From a virus, in the IMG/VR virus record IMGVR_UViG_3300050821_003463, positions 30,544 to 94,543 of that record: 64,000 nucleotides of DNA. One strand, given 5' to 3'. Shown here one piece after another: positions 63,100-64,000 of the stretch (the stretch's first letter is position 1; the number at the start of each line of letters is the position of its first letter). The notes under the pieces are model-generated. The model saw only the letters and a program-made list of their open reading frames with translations. It was not told the DNA's origin and made no database searches. A program made the position numbers and the translations under genes.

Positions 63100-63699
63100 A
63101 TGGCTAATCCTAATCCTCAGCACGTCCCCACAGACGGACTCGGCGTAGCAGCTTACGTCGTACTGTCAGGTGGAACAGGTCTTAGCGCCCTGTCGAATCC
63201 CGCAGGCGGAAGTCTCGGGCATCCAGGTGGAATCGGTTCCCCGATCAATGGTCAGGGAATTGGCGCGACCGAAGGCGGATCAGGTTCCGTCGCTACTGCT
63301 CCCGGCTTCCCGGTTGCCCAGTATGCAATCACCTTGTCGCTCAGCGCGGCAAGCACGTATGAGACGACCGCAGTGTTGACTGCCGCCGCAGTGGACGCGA
63401 AGAACAACGCGTACTCGCCGGTGGGCAACTTCACCGCGTTCTCGTACAACAATCCTGCAGCGGGCTCGCCCACATGGTACCGTCCGAGCAACTTCGCTGG
63501 CTACAACGCCAACGTGTGCTCTGCAGTGGCATCGAGCACCAATGACGCGACCATCACGGTCACGGCTCTGGCGCTTGGTCAAGGCATTGTGGAAGTCGCG
63601 TTCCCAGTTTTCGATAACACCATCGGAACTGACACGCAAGCGGAACTCGAACCGACGAACTTTGTGTACGTTCAGGTGATCGTCACCGTAATTCCGTGA
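63100..63699 (+). CDS. Ig-like putative decoration protein, 199 aa
   Basis: ATG 63100 follows AGGAAGAAC. The first 80 residues are Gly/Pro/Ala-rich, then a beta-sandwich-like region (TTAVLTAAAVDAKNNAYSP…GNFTAFSY…TITVTAL) recalls Ig-like (Big) domains found on capsid decoration proteins. It follows the major capsid gene directly, a normal place for a decoration or head protein. Confidence 0.65.
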   Translation: MANPNPQHVPTDGLGVAAYVVLSGGTGLSALSNPAGGSLGHPGGIGSPINGQGIGATEGGSGSVATAPGFPVAQYAITLSLSAASTYETTAVLTAAAVDAKNNAYSPVGNFTAFSYNNPAAGSPTWYRPSNFAGYNANVCSAVASSTNDATITVTALALGQGIVEVAFPVFDNTIGTDTQAELEPTNFVYVQVIVTVIP

Positions 63700-63721
63700 T
63701 CTCGTAACAAATCTGGAGAAT

Positions 63722-63745
63722 GTGCCGTTCGATAACGAGCGGCAC
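63722..63745 (+). repeat. strong hairpin GTGCCG/CGGCAC
   Basis: A 6-bp outer stem with an inner TCG/CGA helix around ATAA lies 21 bases after the stop. No U-tract follows. It may stabilise mRNA 3' ends. Confidence 0.45.
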
Positions 63746-63783
63746 GCTCCGCATCAAAAGAAAAGCCAGGAGAGGAGCCTGTG

Positions 63784-64000
63784 ATGGAAAATGATTTTAC
63801 GATTGAAAGCTTAGTGGAAGCTAACGATATTCTACAAGACGAAGTCACAAAGTTGCGAAACAGTAATCGCATCCTTCGCACGGTTCATCGCGCACTGCGC
63901 GCCTCTAACGAGAGCTTGCGCCGTCAGGTCGAGCTAGGACAGTTCAACGATGAGACGTTCAAGAAGTTTTGTGCGGGCGAATTTGACGCCCCTAATCAGT
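63784..64000 (+). CDS. coiled-coil protein, partial (runs off window)
   Basis: GGAGAGGAG precedes ATG 63784 (a GTG one codon upstream is also possible). The 72 visible residues are helical with a heptad-like Leu pattern and many Arg/Glu. The frame is open at the window end, so length and family are unknown. Confidence 0.6.
   Translation, partial: MENDFTIESLVEANDILQDEVTKLRNSNRILRTVHRALRASNESLRRQVELGQFNDETFKKFCAGEFDAPNQ

Overview
The window is a contiguous piece of a tailed double-stranded DNA phage genome with no bacterial core genes. About 48 kb is tightly packed minus-strand genes, many overlapping by ATGA/TAATG. About 16 kb is plus-strand genes carrying head-assembly functions. The two halves diverge from a promoter pair near 48.0 kb. 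The capsid resembles the N4-gp56 type of HK97-fold shell protein. The host cannot be fixed. A circularly permuted tmRNA is typical of alphaproteobacteria, some betaproteobacteria and some cyanobacteria, so a Gram-negative host of that kind is a reasonable guess, and the lipoprotein and signal-peptide lysis genes fit it.

Minus strand, in window order: a lysis group (GH108 endolysin cut by the window edge, small membrane protein, lipoprotein) at 1-1.5 kb; RecA at 2.5-3.6 kb; a nuclease-rich block (HNH, endonuclease VII, SF2 helicase, single-domain ClpB-like ATPase) at 4-10 kb; a GroES-like co-chaperonin at 11.2-11.7 kb; an RNA-repair set (Rnl1-type RNA ligase, PD-(D/E)XK nuclease, RlaP-like nucleotidyltransferase) at 12-17 kb; a minimal tyrosine recombinase at 17.7-18.2 kb; dozens of small accessory proteins, many with zinc-binding cysteines, at 18-36 kb, including a Ycf46-like AAA ATPase with DUF1257 and DUF2997 partners; a secreted 530-residue protein at 36.6-38.2 kb; a GNAT acetyltransferase, metallophosphoesterase, tRNA-Thr and permuted tmRNA at 39-41.5 kb; and the replication core at 42.4-47.9 kb (family A DNA polymerase, prim-pol/helicase-like protein, probable ssDNA-binding protein).

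Plus strand, 48-64 kb: small leader genes, a glycan cassette (three glycosyltransferases and an RmlD-like reductase) bounded by a 21-bp direct repeat, an endonuclease VII, a dual-specificity phosphatase, large terminase, portal, scaffold-like protein, major capsid protein, an Ig-like putative decoration protein, and a gene cut by the window end.

The most unusual signals are: (1) a circularly permuted (two-piece type) tmRNA with a readable tag ATTEKPKAFAAAA; (2) a promoter-to-terminator unit of about 550 nt with many helices and no credible ORF at 30.04-30.59 kb, a candidate large phage ncRNA; (3) five unrelated proteins that all end in the same C-terminal peptide, consensus T-x-G-R-[KRH]-[FM]-R; (4) a 1.2-kb gene-free region with a cruciform and an AT tract, and a separate cluster of CACTGTC inverted repeats beside the primase gene, both candidate origins or control regions. 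Strong TTGACA promoters recur at 13.6, 18.2, 19.1, 30.6, 42.3 and 48.0 kb.
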